From Pseudomonas frederiksbergensis (lineage in GTDB: Bacteria; Pseudomonadota; Gammaproteobacteria; Pseudomonadales; Pseudomonadaceae), in assembly GCF_000802155.2 (NCBI RefSeq), contig NZ_JQGJ02000003.1, positions 1 through 64,000 of the forward strand: a stretch of DNA of 64,000 nucleotides. The letters are read 5' to 3'. Position numbers and translations under genes: made by a program. This document shows positions 55,903 to 63,752 of the stretch, one piece after another. The notes under the pieces are model-generated. The model had not been told where the DNA came from. It worked only from the letters and a program-made list of their open reading frames with translations, and searched no databases. Position 1 is the first letter of the stretch. Each line of letters opens with the position of its first letter.

Positions 55903-58900
55903 ATGCCCAGACTGACGGCCATGCTTTTGCTGTCACTGATGACCTGGACCGCAACGGCCGGTGCGTTGACGCTCACCGATGAAGAGCGCCGCTGGCTCAA
56001 GGACCACCCCGACCTGCGCCTGGGCGTCGATGCCTCATGGCCGCCGTTCGAATTCCGCGACGACCAGGGTCGCTACCAAGGCTTGGCCGCCGACTACGTC
56101 GATATCATCCGCCAGCGACTGGCGATCACATTGACACCCATCGAGCCAGTCAGCTGGACCGCGGTGCTGGAGCAAGTCGCGCAGGGCAAAATTGATCTTC
56201 TGCCAGGCATCATGTCCACACCTGAGCGCCAGAATTACCTGGCTTTCACTCGTCCTTACCTGGACTTTCCAATCGTCATCCTCGCCCATCACGGCGGCGC
56301 CCAACCGCGCAAGCTCGAGGATCTGTATGGCTTGAAGATCGCCGTGGTGGAAAACTATGCCCCACACGAACTGTTGCGCAATCACCATCCCGACCTGAAC
56401 CTGGTTGCGCTGCCCAACGTCAGCTCGGCCTTGCAGGCTCTGGCGACCGATCAGGTGGATGCCGTGGTGGGCGACCTCGCTTCCAGCGTCTGGAGCCTGC
56501 GTCAACTCAAGCTCGATGGGCTCTATGTGAGCGGGGAAACCCCTTACCGTTATCAGTTGGCCATGGCCGTCCCGCAGGAAAACAAGTTGCTCGTCGGCAT
56601 CCTGGACAAAGTGATGGCGGATATGTCTGCGGCAGAAATCAGCGAGATCCAGGAAAAGTGGATCGGCAACGTACGTGATTATCGGCAGCTCTGGTCAGAT
56701 CTGTTGCTGTATGGCCTGCCAGGGCTGCTTTTGCTGATCGGCATCCTGGCGGTGGTGATTCGCATCAATCGCCGCCTCAGCTCGGAAATTGCTCGAAGAG
56801 TCGACTTGGAACAGGAGCTGCGCAGCAGCGAATACCATTACCGCGGATTGGTCGAGAGTCTTTCAGCCATCGCATGGGAAGCGAAGGTCAGCGATTACAC
56901 CTACAGCTACGTCTCGCCCCACGCCGAAGAACTGCTGGGGTATCCCCTTGCCCATTGGCTCATCCCCGGTTTCTGGCGCAACATCATCCATCCGGCCGAC
57001 CTCACCCGCGCCCAGACTTATTGCGATCAAGAAGTACTTGCCGGGCGCGATCATTGTGTCGATTACAGGGTGATCACCGCTGACGGTCGCTGCTTGTGGG
57101 TACGGGATATTGTCAGCCTGATCCAGCACGGCCATGAACCGCTGATGCGTGGCCTGATGATCGACATCAGTGAAGCCAAGCACACCGAAGAAGCGTTGCG
57201 TCTCTCCGAACAAAAGTTCGCCTCGGTGTTTCGTCAGTGTCCTGACATCCTTGTGATCGCGCGCCTGCAGGATGGCTGCCTACTGGAAGTCAACAAAGCC
57301 TTTGAAGAGCAGATCGGCATCAATGCCAATCACGTCATAGGCAAAAACGCCACGGACCTGAAAATCTGGGGCATCCAGGGCGTGGGGCCGGGCCTGTTGC
57401 AGCGTCTGCAGGCCGGGAGCATTCGCAATCTGGAGATGCCCTTTCGACGCAGTAATGGCCAGATTTTTACCGGATTGATCTCGGCCGAACCCTTCGATCT
57501 CGACACTACACCCGCCCTGGTCGTGGTTGTGCGAGACATCAGCCAGCTCAAGGAAACCCAGCAACAGCTGCAGACCTCTGAAGAGAAATTCGCAAAGGCG
57601 TTTCATGCTTCTCCCGACGGCCTGCTGCTGTCCCGGCAAAGCGACGGCCTGCTGATAGAAGTCAACGAAGGTTTCAGCCGCATCACCGGTTTCAACAGCG
57701 CCCTGTCAGTCGACCGCTCCACGCTGGACCTGGGCATCTGGGTCAATCTCAACGAACGCAAACAGATGCTCGACCTGCTGCAACGGGACGGTTTCGTAAA
57801 GGATTTCAGTTGCCATATCCGCCGCAATGACGGACAGATCCGACTTTGCGAGGTGTCCAGCCGTCCCCTGCCCATTGGCAATGAAGATTGCATGCTGACC
57901 ATCGCCCGGGACATCACCGAGCGCCACTTCATGCAGGAGAAACTACAACAGGCGGCCACGGTGTTCGAAAGCACCGCCGAGGGCGTCCTGATCACCGACA
58001 CGCAACAGCACATCAACGCCGTGAACCGTGCCTTCACCGAAATCACCGGCTATAGCGAAAGCGAAGCGTTGGGGCACACGCCTCGTTTACTGGCCTCCGG
58101 CCTGCATGACAGCGCCTTCTACGCCGCGATGTGGCATCAGTTGACGGCGGAGGGCCATTGGCAGGGGGAGATTTCCAACCGGCGCAAAAATGGCGAGCTA
58201 TACCCCAGTTGGCTGACGATCAGCGCCGTGCGCAATCGGGACCAGCAGATCACTCACTTCGTCGCGGTTTTTGCCGATATCTCCAGCCTCAAGCATGCCC
58301 AGGCCCGACTCGATTACCAGGCACACCACGACCCGCTCACCGGCCTGCCGAATCGCACCTTGTTCGAAAGCCGCCTGCTCACAGCCCTGAACAACCAGCA
58401 GGAAAACGGCGGCCAGGGCGCAGTGTTGTTTCTCGACCTGGACCGCTTCAAGCACATCAACGACAGCCTCGGGCACCCGGTCGGCGACCTGCTCCTCAAG
58501 GGCATCGCCGTGCGGCTGCGCGAGCAGCTACGTGATATCGATACAGTAGCGCGCCTGGGGGGCGACGAATTCATCATCCTGCTGCCCGGCCTGCAACAGC
58601 CCAGCGACGCCGAGCATATCGCTCAAAAACTCCTGAACTGTTTTGCCGCGCCGTTCCAGGCGGGTGAACACGAATTTTTCATCAGCGCCAGTATCGGCAC
58701 CAGCCTGTATCCGCAAGATGGCTGTGACGTGGCCACGCTGGTCAAGAACGCCGACGCGGCGATGTACCGATCCAAAGCCAAGGGTCGTAACCGGGTAGAA
58801 AGCTACACCCGCGACCTCACGGCCCAAGCCAGTGAGCGGGTGGCGCTGGAACATGAACTGCGACGGGCGATCGAGCGCAACGAGCTGTCGTTGTCTTTCC

Positions 58901-59646
58901 AGCCGAAAATCAGCCTGGCCGACAACCGTCTGGTGGGCGCCGAGGCGCTTATTCGCTGGACCCATCCGACCTTTGGCGACGTGCCCCCCGAACACTTCAT
59001 TCCCCTGGCCGAAGAAAACGGGATGATCCTGCAGATCGGCGATTGGGTGTTGGAAACCGCCTGCCGGCAGCTCAGCGAATGGAACAGCATCCATGAGAGC
59101 CTCGGCCCCCTGTCCGTGAACCTGGCAGGCGTCCAACTGCGGCAACCCAACCTGCTGGGTCGCATCGAACAACTTCTGCGGGAAAACCATCTCGAGCCGG
59201 GCTTATTGCAACTGGAGATTACCGAAAACTTCATCATGAGCCAGGCCGAAGAAGCCTTGGCGGTTTTGCACCAACTGAAAAAACTTGGCGTGCAACTGGC
59301 CATCGATGACTTCGGCACCGGCTATTCCTCCCTGAGCTATCTCAAGCGCCTGCCGCTGGACATCCTCAAGATCGACCAGTCCTTCGTCCGCGGCCTGCCC
59401 GATGACCCCCATGATGCGGCCATCGTACGGGCAATTATCGCCCTGGGCCGCAGCATGCAATTCACCATCATTGCCGAAGGCGTCGAAACCCAGGCCCAAC
59501 AACAATTCCTCGCCGATGAAGGCTGCGAACAGATCCAGGGCTACATCGTCAGTCTGCCCCTGTGTGCCGAAGAATTTGCCGCAACGTTTCTATGTGTAAC
59601 CGTATCGGATTTTTCGGATAGCACAGCCGAGAAACCGTCGCTATAA
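55903..59646 (+). CDS. rmcA: c-di-GMP regulator RmcA (SBP-PAS-GGDEF-EAL)
   Basis: This membrane protein makes or degrades c-di-GMP. Its 1247 residues comprise a signal peptide (1-20), a periplasmic solute-binding-like domain (about 28-255), a transmembrane helix (about 265-285), four PAS domains (about 300-795), a GGDEF domain with an intact GGDEF motif (886-890) and an EAL domain (EAL at 1014-1016). In P. aeruginosa RmcA is mainly a phosphodiesterase that responds to redox state via its PAS domains. The start at 55903 has a GACGAGA site; the open frame extends 22 codons upstream. Its stop codon overlaps the tRNA promoter. Confidence 0.94.
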   Translation: MPRLTAMLLLSLMTWTATAGALTLTDEERRWLKDHPDLRLGVDASWPPFEFRDDQGRYQGLAADYVDIIRQRLAITLTPIEPVSWTAVLEQVAQGKIDLLPGIMSTPERQNYLAFTRPYLDFPIVILAHHGGAQPRKLEDLYGLKIAVVENYAPHELLRNHHPDLNLVALPNVSSALQALATDQVDAVVGDLASSVWSLRQLKLDGLYVSGETPYRYQLAMAVPQENKLLVGILDKVMADMSAAEISEIQEKWIGNVRDYRQLWSDLLLYGLPGLLLLIGILAVVIRINRRLSSEIARRVDLEQELRSSEYHYRGLVESLSAIAWEAKVSDYTYSYVSPHAEELLGYPLAHWLIPGFWRNIIHPADLTRAQTYCDQEVLAGRDHCVDYRVITADGRCLWVRDIVSLIQHGHEPLMRGLMIDISEAKHTEEALRLSEQKFASVFRQCPDILVIARLQDGCLLEVNKAFEEQIGINANHVIGKNATDLKIWGIQGVGPGLLQRLQAGSIRNLEMPFRRSNGQIFTGLISAEPFDLDTTPALVVVVRDISQLKETQQQLQTSEEKFAKAFHASPDGLLLSRQSDGLLIEVNEGFSRITGFNSALSVDRSTLDLGIWVNLNERKQMLDLLQRDGFVKDFSCHIRRNDGQIRLCEVSSRPLPIGNEDCMLTIARDITERHFMQEKLQQAATVFESTAEGVLITDTQQHINAVNRAFTEITGYSESEALGHTPRLLASGLHDSAFYAAMWHQLTAEGHWQGEISNRRKNGELYPSWLTISAVRNRDQQITHFVAVFADISSLKHAQARLDYQAHHDPLTGLPNRTLFESRLLTALNNQQENGGQGAVLFLDLDRFKHINDSLGHPVGDLLLKGIAVRLREQLRDIDTVARLGGDEFIILLPGLQQPSDAEHIAQKLLNCFAAPFQAGEHEFFISASIGTSLYPQDGCDVATLVKNADAAMYRSKAKGRNRVESYTRDLTAQASERVALEHELRRAIERNELSLSFQPKISLADNRLVGAEALIRWTHPTFGDVPPEHFIPLAEENGMILQIGDWVLETACRQLSEWNSIHESLGPLSVNLAGVQLRQPNLLGRIEQLLRENHLEPGLLQLEITENFIMSQAEEALAVLHQLKKLGVQLAIDDFGTGYSSLSYLKRLPLDILKIDQSFVRGLPDDPHDAAIVRAIIALGRSMQFTIIAEGVETQAQQQFLADEGCEQIQGYIVSLPLCAEEFAATFLCVTVSDFSDSTAEKPSL

Positions 59647-59647
59647 T
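59642..59647 (+). promoter_or_regulatory. TATAAT box of the tRNA gene, overlapping the rmcA stop
   Basis: A perfect -10 box lies 14 bp before the tRNA, followed by a GC-rich CCGCGG discriminator. It includes the TAA stop codon of rmcA (59644-59646). The -35 region falls in the last rmcA codons and is poor. Confidence 0.6.
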
Positions 59648-59661
59648 CCGCGGCCTACTGA

Positions 59662-59738
59662 GGGCCCATAGCTCAGTTGGTTAGAGCAGAGGACTCATAA
59701 TCCTTTGGTCCACGGTTCGAGTCCGTGTGGGCCCACCA
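59662..59738 (+). tRNA. tRNA with CAU anticodon, probably tRNA-Ile2 (lysidine-modified)
   Basis: This 77-nt tRNA has an encoded CCA end. Its acceptor stem is GGGCCCA/TGGGCCC, its anticodon loop CTCATAA and its T-loop TTCGAGT. The CAU anticodon would read Met or, after lysidine modification by TilS, Ile (AUA). The acceptor has C4-G69 and C5-G68, which E. coli TilS uses to select tRNA-Ile2; E. coli elongator tRNA-Met has U4 and A5. I therefore favour Ile2. The 3' end is the apparent integration site of the element on the right. Confidence 0.8.
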
Positions 59739-59743
59739 ACTCC

Positions 59744-59766
59744 AAAGCCGCGCATTGCGCGGCTTT
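59744..59766 (+). terminator. Hairpin terminator after the tRNA
   Basis: AAAGCCGCGC and GCGCGGCTTT form a 10-bp stem around ATT, 5 nt after the CCA end. The T-run is short (TTT, then CGCGTTT). Confidence 0.7.
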
Positions 59767-59789
59767 CGCGTTTCTGGCGGAACCATCAC

Positions 59790-59830
59790 AGATACAGTCC
59801 TATGGTCCAAAGGTACAAATTAGGTACAGT
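59790..59830 (+). repeat. Phased short repeats upstream of the integrase
   Basis: AGATACAGT (59790), AGGTACAAA (59811) and AGGTACAGT (59822) are three related nonamers on the same strand, 21 and 11 bp apart, so they sit on one face of the helix. They may be arm-type integrase sites or an operator for int. Confidence 0.45.
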
Positions 59831-59864
59831 GCGGCTTCGCTTGCACGCCTTTGGAGTCCTTCAG

Positions 59865-60923
59865 ATGGCCACAATCGTTAAAACCCCTGCCGGCACCTGG
59901 AAGGCCGTCATCCGCAAAACCGGATGGCCGACCAACGCCAAAACCTTCCGCACCAAACGCGACGCCGAGGACTGGTCACGACGCACCGAAGACGAAATGG
60001 TGCGCGGCGTGTACATCCAGCGCAGCGGCTCCGAGCGACTGACGCTCGAAAAGGCGCTCCAGCAATACCTACGTGAAGTGAGCCCTACCAAGAAGCCTAC
60101 AACGCAGAGAGCGGAAGCAACCAAGGCGCAGCAACTGATACGGCACCTAGGAAAGTATTCCCTGGCAGCGTTATCGTCTGAAGTGATCGCCAACTATCGC
60201 GACACCCGGTTGGGCTCACTCACCAATCGAGGCAATCCTACGAGCAACAACACCGTACGTTTGGAGCTGGCTTTGCTGAGCCATCTGTTCACGGTAGCGA
60301 TTCAAGAGTGGGGCCTTGGTTTGACCTTCAACCCAGTGCTCAACATTCGTAAGCCGAGCCCTGGCGAAGGTCGCGACCGTCGCCTATCCCGTGAGGAGGA
60401 ACGACGACTACTGGCAGCCGTGAATAACCACAGCAACCCCATGCTTGGGTGGATCGTCCGTATCGCTCTGGAAACGGGAATGCGCTCTTCGGAAATCACA
60501 GGCCTACGTCGCCACCAAATCGATCTCAAAAGACGCGTGGTCCGCCTCTCAGATACCAAGAACGACAGCGCACGTACTGTTCCTCTAAGCAGGCTGGCAA
60601 CGGTGACTTTCCAGGCCGCACTTGAGAACCCTACCCGGCCACAGAATTGCGATCTTGTATTCTTCGGCGAACCTGGGAAAGACGGAAAACGACGTCCCTA
60701 TGCGTTTACCAAAATCTGGGGAGTGCTCAAAAAGAAGTTCGGAATGCCTGACTTGCGCTTTCACGACTTACGACATGAGGCGGTTAGTCGATTCGTTGAG
60801 GGAGGACTTTCTGATCAGGAAGTGTCAGCTATCAGTGGGCATAAATCCATGCAAATGCTGAAACGCTACACACATCTCCGGGCTGAAGATCTGGTAGGCC
60901 GACTAGATCGGATAAAAAATTAA
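59865..60923 (+). CDS. Tyrosine recombinase/integrase of the element
   Basis: This 352-residue phage-type integrase should insert the element at the 3' end of the adjacent tRNA. An N-terminal arm-binding region (1-60) and a core-binding SAM-like domain (about 65-150) precede the catalytic domain. Catalytic residues are visible as R in ETGMRSSEI, HxxR in FHDLRHEAV and H...Y in SGHKSMQMLKRYTH. I start at 59865 (GGAG upstream); the frame extends back into the tRNA. It is transcribed away from the tRNA into the element. Confidence 0.93.
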   Translation: MATIVKTPAGTWKAVIRKTGWPTNAKTFRTKRDAEDWSRRTEDEMVRGVYIQRSGSERLTLEKALQQYLREVSPTKKPTTQRAEATKAQQLIRHLGKYSLAALSSEVIANYRDTRLGSLTNRGNPTSNNTVRLELALLSHLFTVAIQEWGLGLTFNPVLNIRKPSPGEGRDRRLSREEERRLLAAVNNHSNPMLGWIVRIALETGMRSSEITGLRRHQIDLKRRVVRLSDTKNDSARTVPLSRLATVTFQAALENPTRPQNCDLVFFGEPGKDGKRRPYAFTKIWGVLKKKFGMPDLRFHDLRHEAVSRFVEGGLSDQEVSAISGHKSMQMLKRYTHLRAEDLVGRLDRIKN

Positions 60924-61173
60924 AAACCGCATGAAAAATTTCTATCTAGACGACCGCATCAATAAATTTCGCAACTAGCTGATATGCAAATAATTAAACC
61001 CACCCGGCAAGTAACAAAAAACCAAAACAATATATTTTGGCAAACACAAATATCTATTCTTGGAAATTGCCAATAGATCAAAATGGTCAAGGGATTGACG
61101 TTGTTGCATTTGACCAAACAAACAACAACCAGAAGAATACGTCCACTTACCCATAACTTAGGTGGACTTACAC
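60924..61173 (+). promoter_or_regulatory. AT-rich control region between int and the HTH gene
   Basis: This 250-nt region is much richer in A+T than the chromosome. It contains CCAAAA...TTTTGG, an inverted repeat TGGTCAA (61084-61090)/TTGACCA (61110-61116) and a candidate promoter TTGACC (from 61110) with AAGAAT 17 nt later. A hairpin TCCACTTA (61142-61149)/TAGGTGGA (61159-61166) encloses the ribosome-binding site of the next gene. Confidence 0.5.
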
Positions 61174-61416
61174 ATGACAACGGAAGAATACATGCTCGAG
61201 CGATTTGGCCCGCTTATGAGCATCGCGGATATTGCTTCGCTATTGGGACGTTCTCCAGATGGAGTTCGAGTAGCTCTTTACTCAAATACTGATGTGTCCC
61301 GAAAACTACATCCCACGATGATGAGGGTGGGACGCCGAGTCTATTTCCGCACTCTACAGGTTAAAGATGCCCTTGCACTGGATAGCGACAGCACTTCCCA
61401 GGAAACGCATCAATGA
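61174..61416 (+). CDS. Small HTH (excisionase-like) protein
   Basis: This 80-residue protein has a probable helix-turn-helix (LMSIADIASLLGRSPDGVRVAL, about 12-33) and a region RVGRRVYFRTLQVKDAL resembling the MerR/excisionase wing. It may be a recombination directionality factor or the operon regulator. Its AGGTGGA ribosome-binding site lies within a hairpin. The stop overlaps the next start (ATGA). Confidence 0.75.
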   Translation: MTTEEYMLERFGPLMSIADIASLLGRSPDGVRVALYSNTDVSRKLHPTMMRVGRRVYFRTLQVKDALALDSDSTSQETHQ

Positions 61417-62318
61417 AACAGGACGATCGCAAAGAGCCGCAACCAAGCTCGGCGATCAGAGTAAAACGCCGTGCGTATTCGTCGGTCCCCGACGACATTT
61501 TGACTGACAGACGCTTGAGCTGGAGAGCCCGTATTGTCCTGTCATGGATGCTTGGGCGCAGTCCTGAATTTGAGTTGCGAATCGGCCCTATACGTAGACT
61601 ATTCGGACTTAGCGAGCAGCAGTGGTCGAAGGTTCGCTGGGAACTGCAAAATACAGGCTACTTCCAGCAAGAGCGTGTACAGGGCGAACATGGGAAATTC
61701 GTATGGTTCCACGTAGTCACCGACACTCCAGAGATTCCATCCCCTACAAAACCAGGGGATGGTTCTCCACAGGCTGGTGGACCAGAGGGTGGCAAGCCAT
61801 CGCATGGAGGAACTGGGGATATACCAACTAGACGTTCTACCAATTACGAAAGAACCAAAAAGATAAATACCACTACAACAGATACGGCGAATTCAAACAC
61901 CAATCGCGAATCGCTGATATGGCCTCGCCTATCAGAGCCCGAGAAAAACGCTATTGCAGATTTGCTAGCAGGAATACCTCAGAAAAGGGCGCAAGAATTG
62001 CTCGACGAACTTGCGAGTGCATTGGAAGCGCAAAGCATCAGAACAAGCCCTAGCAGATGGTTTAGAGCTGTGGTTTCTCGATGCAAGAAAGGTGAGTTCA
62101 ACCCAGCGGGAGCACTAGCCATTGCAGCCAAGCGCAATGCCTCAACCACTTCAGGTTCTGCCAAGCCAATCAAGGCAGTGCCAGGCTCACCTCATAGTGC
62201 TCAATGTCATATGCAGGAGATCAAAGCGTTGCTCGGAATAAGGGGTTCATCTTCTACGGATCGGGGGGAAAGCGTGAGCACCGTTTTTCCACCTCAACAA
62301 AAAGAGTGGCAACCATGA
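61413..62318 (+). CDS. Winged-helix protein, possibly replication initiator of the element
   Basis: I do not recognise the family with certainty. The 301-residue protein has an N-terminal winged-helix-like part (about 15-105: RRLSWRARIVLSWMLGRSP, then FGLSEQQWSKVRWELQNTGY). This is the kind found in phage O/DnaT-like and plasmid replication proteins. A low-complexity linker of Gly/Pro/Thr/Asn follows (about 110-165), then a C-terminal helical domain with TSPSRWFRAVVSRCKKGEF. It overlaps the HTH gene by 4 nt and the VirB5 gene by 4 nt. Role in element replication or control is inference. Confidence 0.6.
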   Translation: MKQDDRKEPQPSSAIRVKRRAYSSVPDDILTDRRLSWRARIVLSWMLGRSPEFELRIGPIRRLFGLSEQQWSKVRWELQNTGYFQQERVQGEHGKFVWFHVVTDTPEIPSPTKPGDGSPQAGGPEGGKPSHGGTGDIPTRRSTNYERTKKINTTTTDTANSNTNRESLIWPRLSEPEKNAIADLLAGIPQKRAQELLDELASALEAQSIRTSPSRWFRAVVSRCKKGEFNPAGALAIAAKRNASTTSGSAKPIKAVPGSPHSAQCHMQEIKALLGIRGSSSTDRGESVSTVFPPQQKEWQP

Positions 62319-63049
62319 AGGATTTCTCTATCTCTCTTACTTTCGTCGTTGGCATCACCATGTTGCCGGCCGCCTACGCTCAAATTCCCGTAACGGTGAC
62401 AACCCAGGCAAGTGACTCGCCGATGACCATGGCCGAATTTTCTGCCAACACAGCGCGCTGGGCACAGCAAGTCGAGCAGATGACTTCGCAAATTGACCAG
62501 ATGAAGCAGCAATACCAGTCGATCACCGGATCGCGCGGCCTAGGCACCATCATGAATAACCCGGCTCTTCGCGATTACTTGCCGCAAGACTGGCAGCAGG
62601 TTTACGACTCAGTACAGAGTGGCGGCTATGCCGGCTTGAGTGGAAGGGCGGCTCAGATCTACAACGACAGAAAAGTCTACGACGCCTGCTCGCAGTTCAT
62701 GACAACCCAACAGAGAACTTCATGCCAAGCCCAGGCGGTAAAACCTTCGCAAGACAAGGCTTTCGCCTTGGACGCTTACGACGCAGCCAAAGGCCGCTTG
62801 AGGCAGATCGATCAGTTGATGGGGAAGATCAACGACACCCCAGATCCCAAGGCTATCGCAGAGCTACAAGGTCGGATTTCGGCCGAGCAAGCGATGATTC
62901 AAAACGAGCAAACCAAGCTTCAGATGTACCAGATGGTGGCCGAAGCAGAGGACCGCTTGCAGAGGCAACAACAGCGAGAAATCAATGCACAGCTCGTCGA
63001 TAAGCGCGGGTATTCGAGATTGCAAAGCTTCAACCCACTTGACCAGTAA
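62315..63049 (+). CDS. VirB5-type conjugation pilus protein
   Basis: This 244-residue secreted protein of type IV secretion systems (minor pilus subunit) has a signal peptide (1-21, ending AYA). The mature part is Gln/Met-rich and helical (QQVEQMTSQIDQMKQQYQS, about 47-65), with the family stretch GLGTIMNNPALRDYLPQDW and a C-terminal coiled coil ending GYSRLQSFNPLDQ. Two cysteines (in YDACSQF and RTSCQAQ) may form a disulfide. The ATG overlaps the preceding stop. Confidence 0.88.
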   Translation: MKDFSISLTFVVGITMLPAAYAQIPVTVTTQASDSPMTMAEFSANTARWAQQVEQMTSQIDQMKQQYQSITGSRGLGTIMNNPALRDYLPQDWQQVYDSVQSGGYAGLSGRAAQIYNDRKVYDACSQFMTTQQRTSCQAQAVKPSQDKAFALDAYDAAKGRLRQIDQLMGKINDTPDPKAIAELQGRISAEQAMIQNEQTKLQMYQMVAEAEDRLQRQQQREINAQLVDKRGYSRLQSFNPLDQ

Positions 63050-63059
63050 GGTGAATGCA

Positions 63060-63494
63060 ATGCCAATTTTTTATGTTCTTTCCATTGCCGTCGCGAGCTT
63101 TTACGCGAGCTTGATTATCAGCTTTTGGCTGGCCGTGCGCCGCTTCGGAAAACTCAAGGCCGCCTATCGCATGGAGTGGCATGTTTTCAATTTCGACGTG
63201 ATTGGAACCTTCTGGGCCTCACTGGTTATTTTCTGGGCTGCTTATGACTGGCTTGACCTGCCCACCAGAGGATTCGAAAGCTGGGAGTGCTGCTTCTATG
63301 CGGTCATTTCAAGTATCGCAGCGGTGGGTATGGGCTACTTCAACGGTCGCGAACGATTCACCAACCCCACTCATGCCGGAATAGCTGAATCCGCACTCCG
63401 ATTTCTTGCAGCTCGACACATCATTACGGCAGCTGAAGTAGCGCATGCCCTGCGCACGATGCCGCTGCCCATTACATGGGAAGTGAAGAAATGA
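63060..63494 (+). CDS. Conserved-type membrane protein of the conjugation operon, function unknown
   Basis: Not recognised. The 144-residue protein has three predicted transmembrane segments (about 4-26, 48-66, 82-97) and a soluble C-terminal tail with AESALRFLAARHIITAAEVAHAL. AAGGTG lies 6 nt before the ATG at 63060. Its position between VirB5 and EexN suggests a role in conjugation or in exclusion. Confidence 0.7.
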   Translation: MPIFYVLSIAVASFYASLIISFWLAVRRFGKLKAAYRMEWHVFNFDVIGTFWASLVIFWAAYDWLDLPTRGFESWECCFYAVISSIAAVGMGYFNGRERFTNPTHAGIAESALRFLAARHIITAAEVAHALRTMPLPITWEVKK

Positions 63495-63748
63495 AAAAGC
63501 TCTCCTTCGTTCTCGCGGTCACAGTCATCCTAGCCGGCTGTGGCGAAAGCACGCCCGTTCAAACCGTTGACTGGTACAAGAATCACGATGCGGAGCGTAA
63601 AGGCATGATCGTCAAGTGTGAGGAAAACCCGGGCGAACTGGCTGCGACGCCGAACTGTATCAACGCCAAAACCGCGGCCAATCACCTAGCGGTCGATAAA
63701 CGGGACTACCCCAAGCTGGTCCCATCCAATCCACTGAAAGGAGGTTAA
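63491..63748 (+). CDS. EexN-type entry-exclusion lipoprotein
   Basis: This 85-residue lipoprotein has a signal peptide with lipobox LAGC (Cys at about 17). The mature part has the family pattern TVDWYKNHDAERK, MIVKCEENPGE and NCINAKTAA with two further cysteines. EexN proteins stop a second copy of the same element from entering. Placement between VirB5 and VirB6 matches IncN-type plasmids, where eex lies at this point. It overlaps the preceding gene by 4 nt. Confidence 0.85.
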   Translation: MKKLSFVLAVTVILAGCGESTPVQTVDWYKNHDAERKGMIVKCEENPGELAATPNCINAKTAANHLAVDKRDYPKLVPSNPLKGG

Positions 63749-63752
63749 CGAT

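Noticed and set aside
59727..59864. Longer integrase start inside the tRNA
   Set aside because: The frame is open but would begin within the tRNA 3' end; the ATG at 59865 has a GGAG site and a family-like N-terminus.
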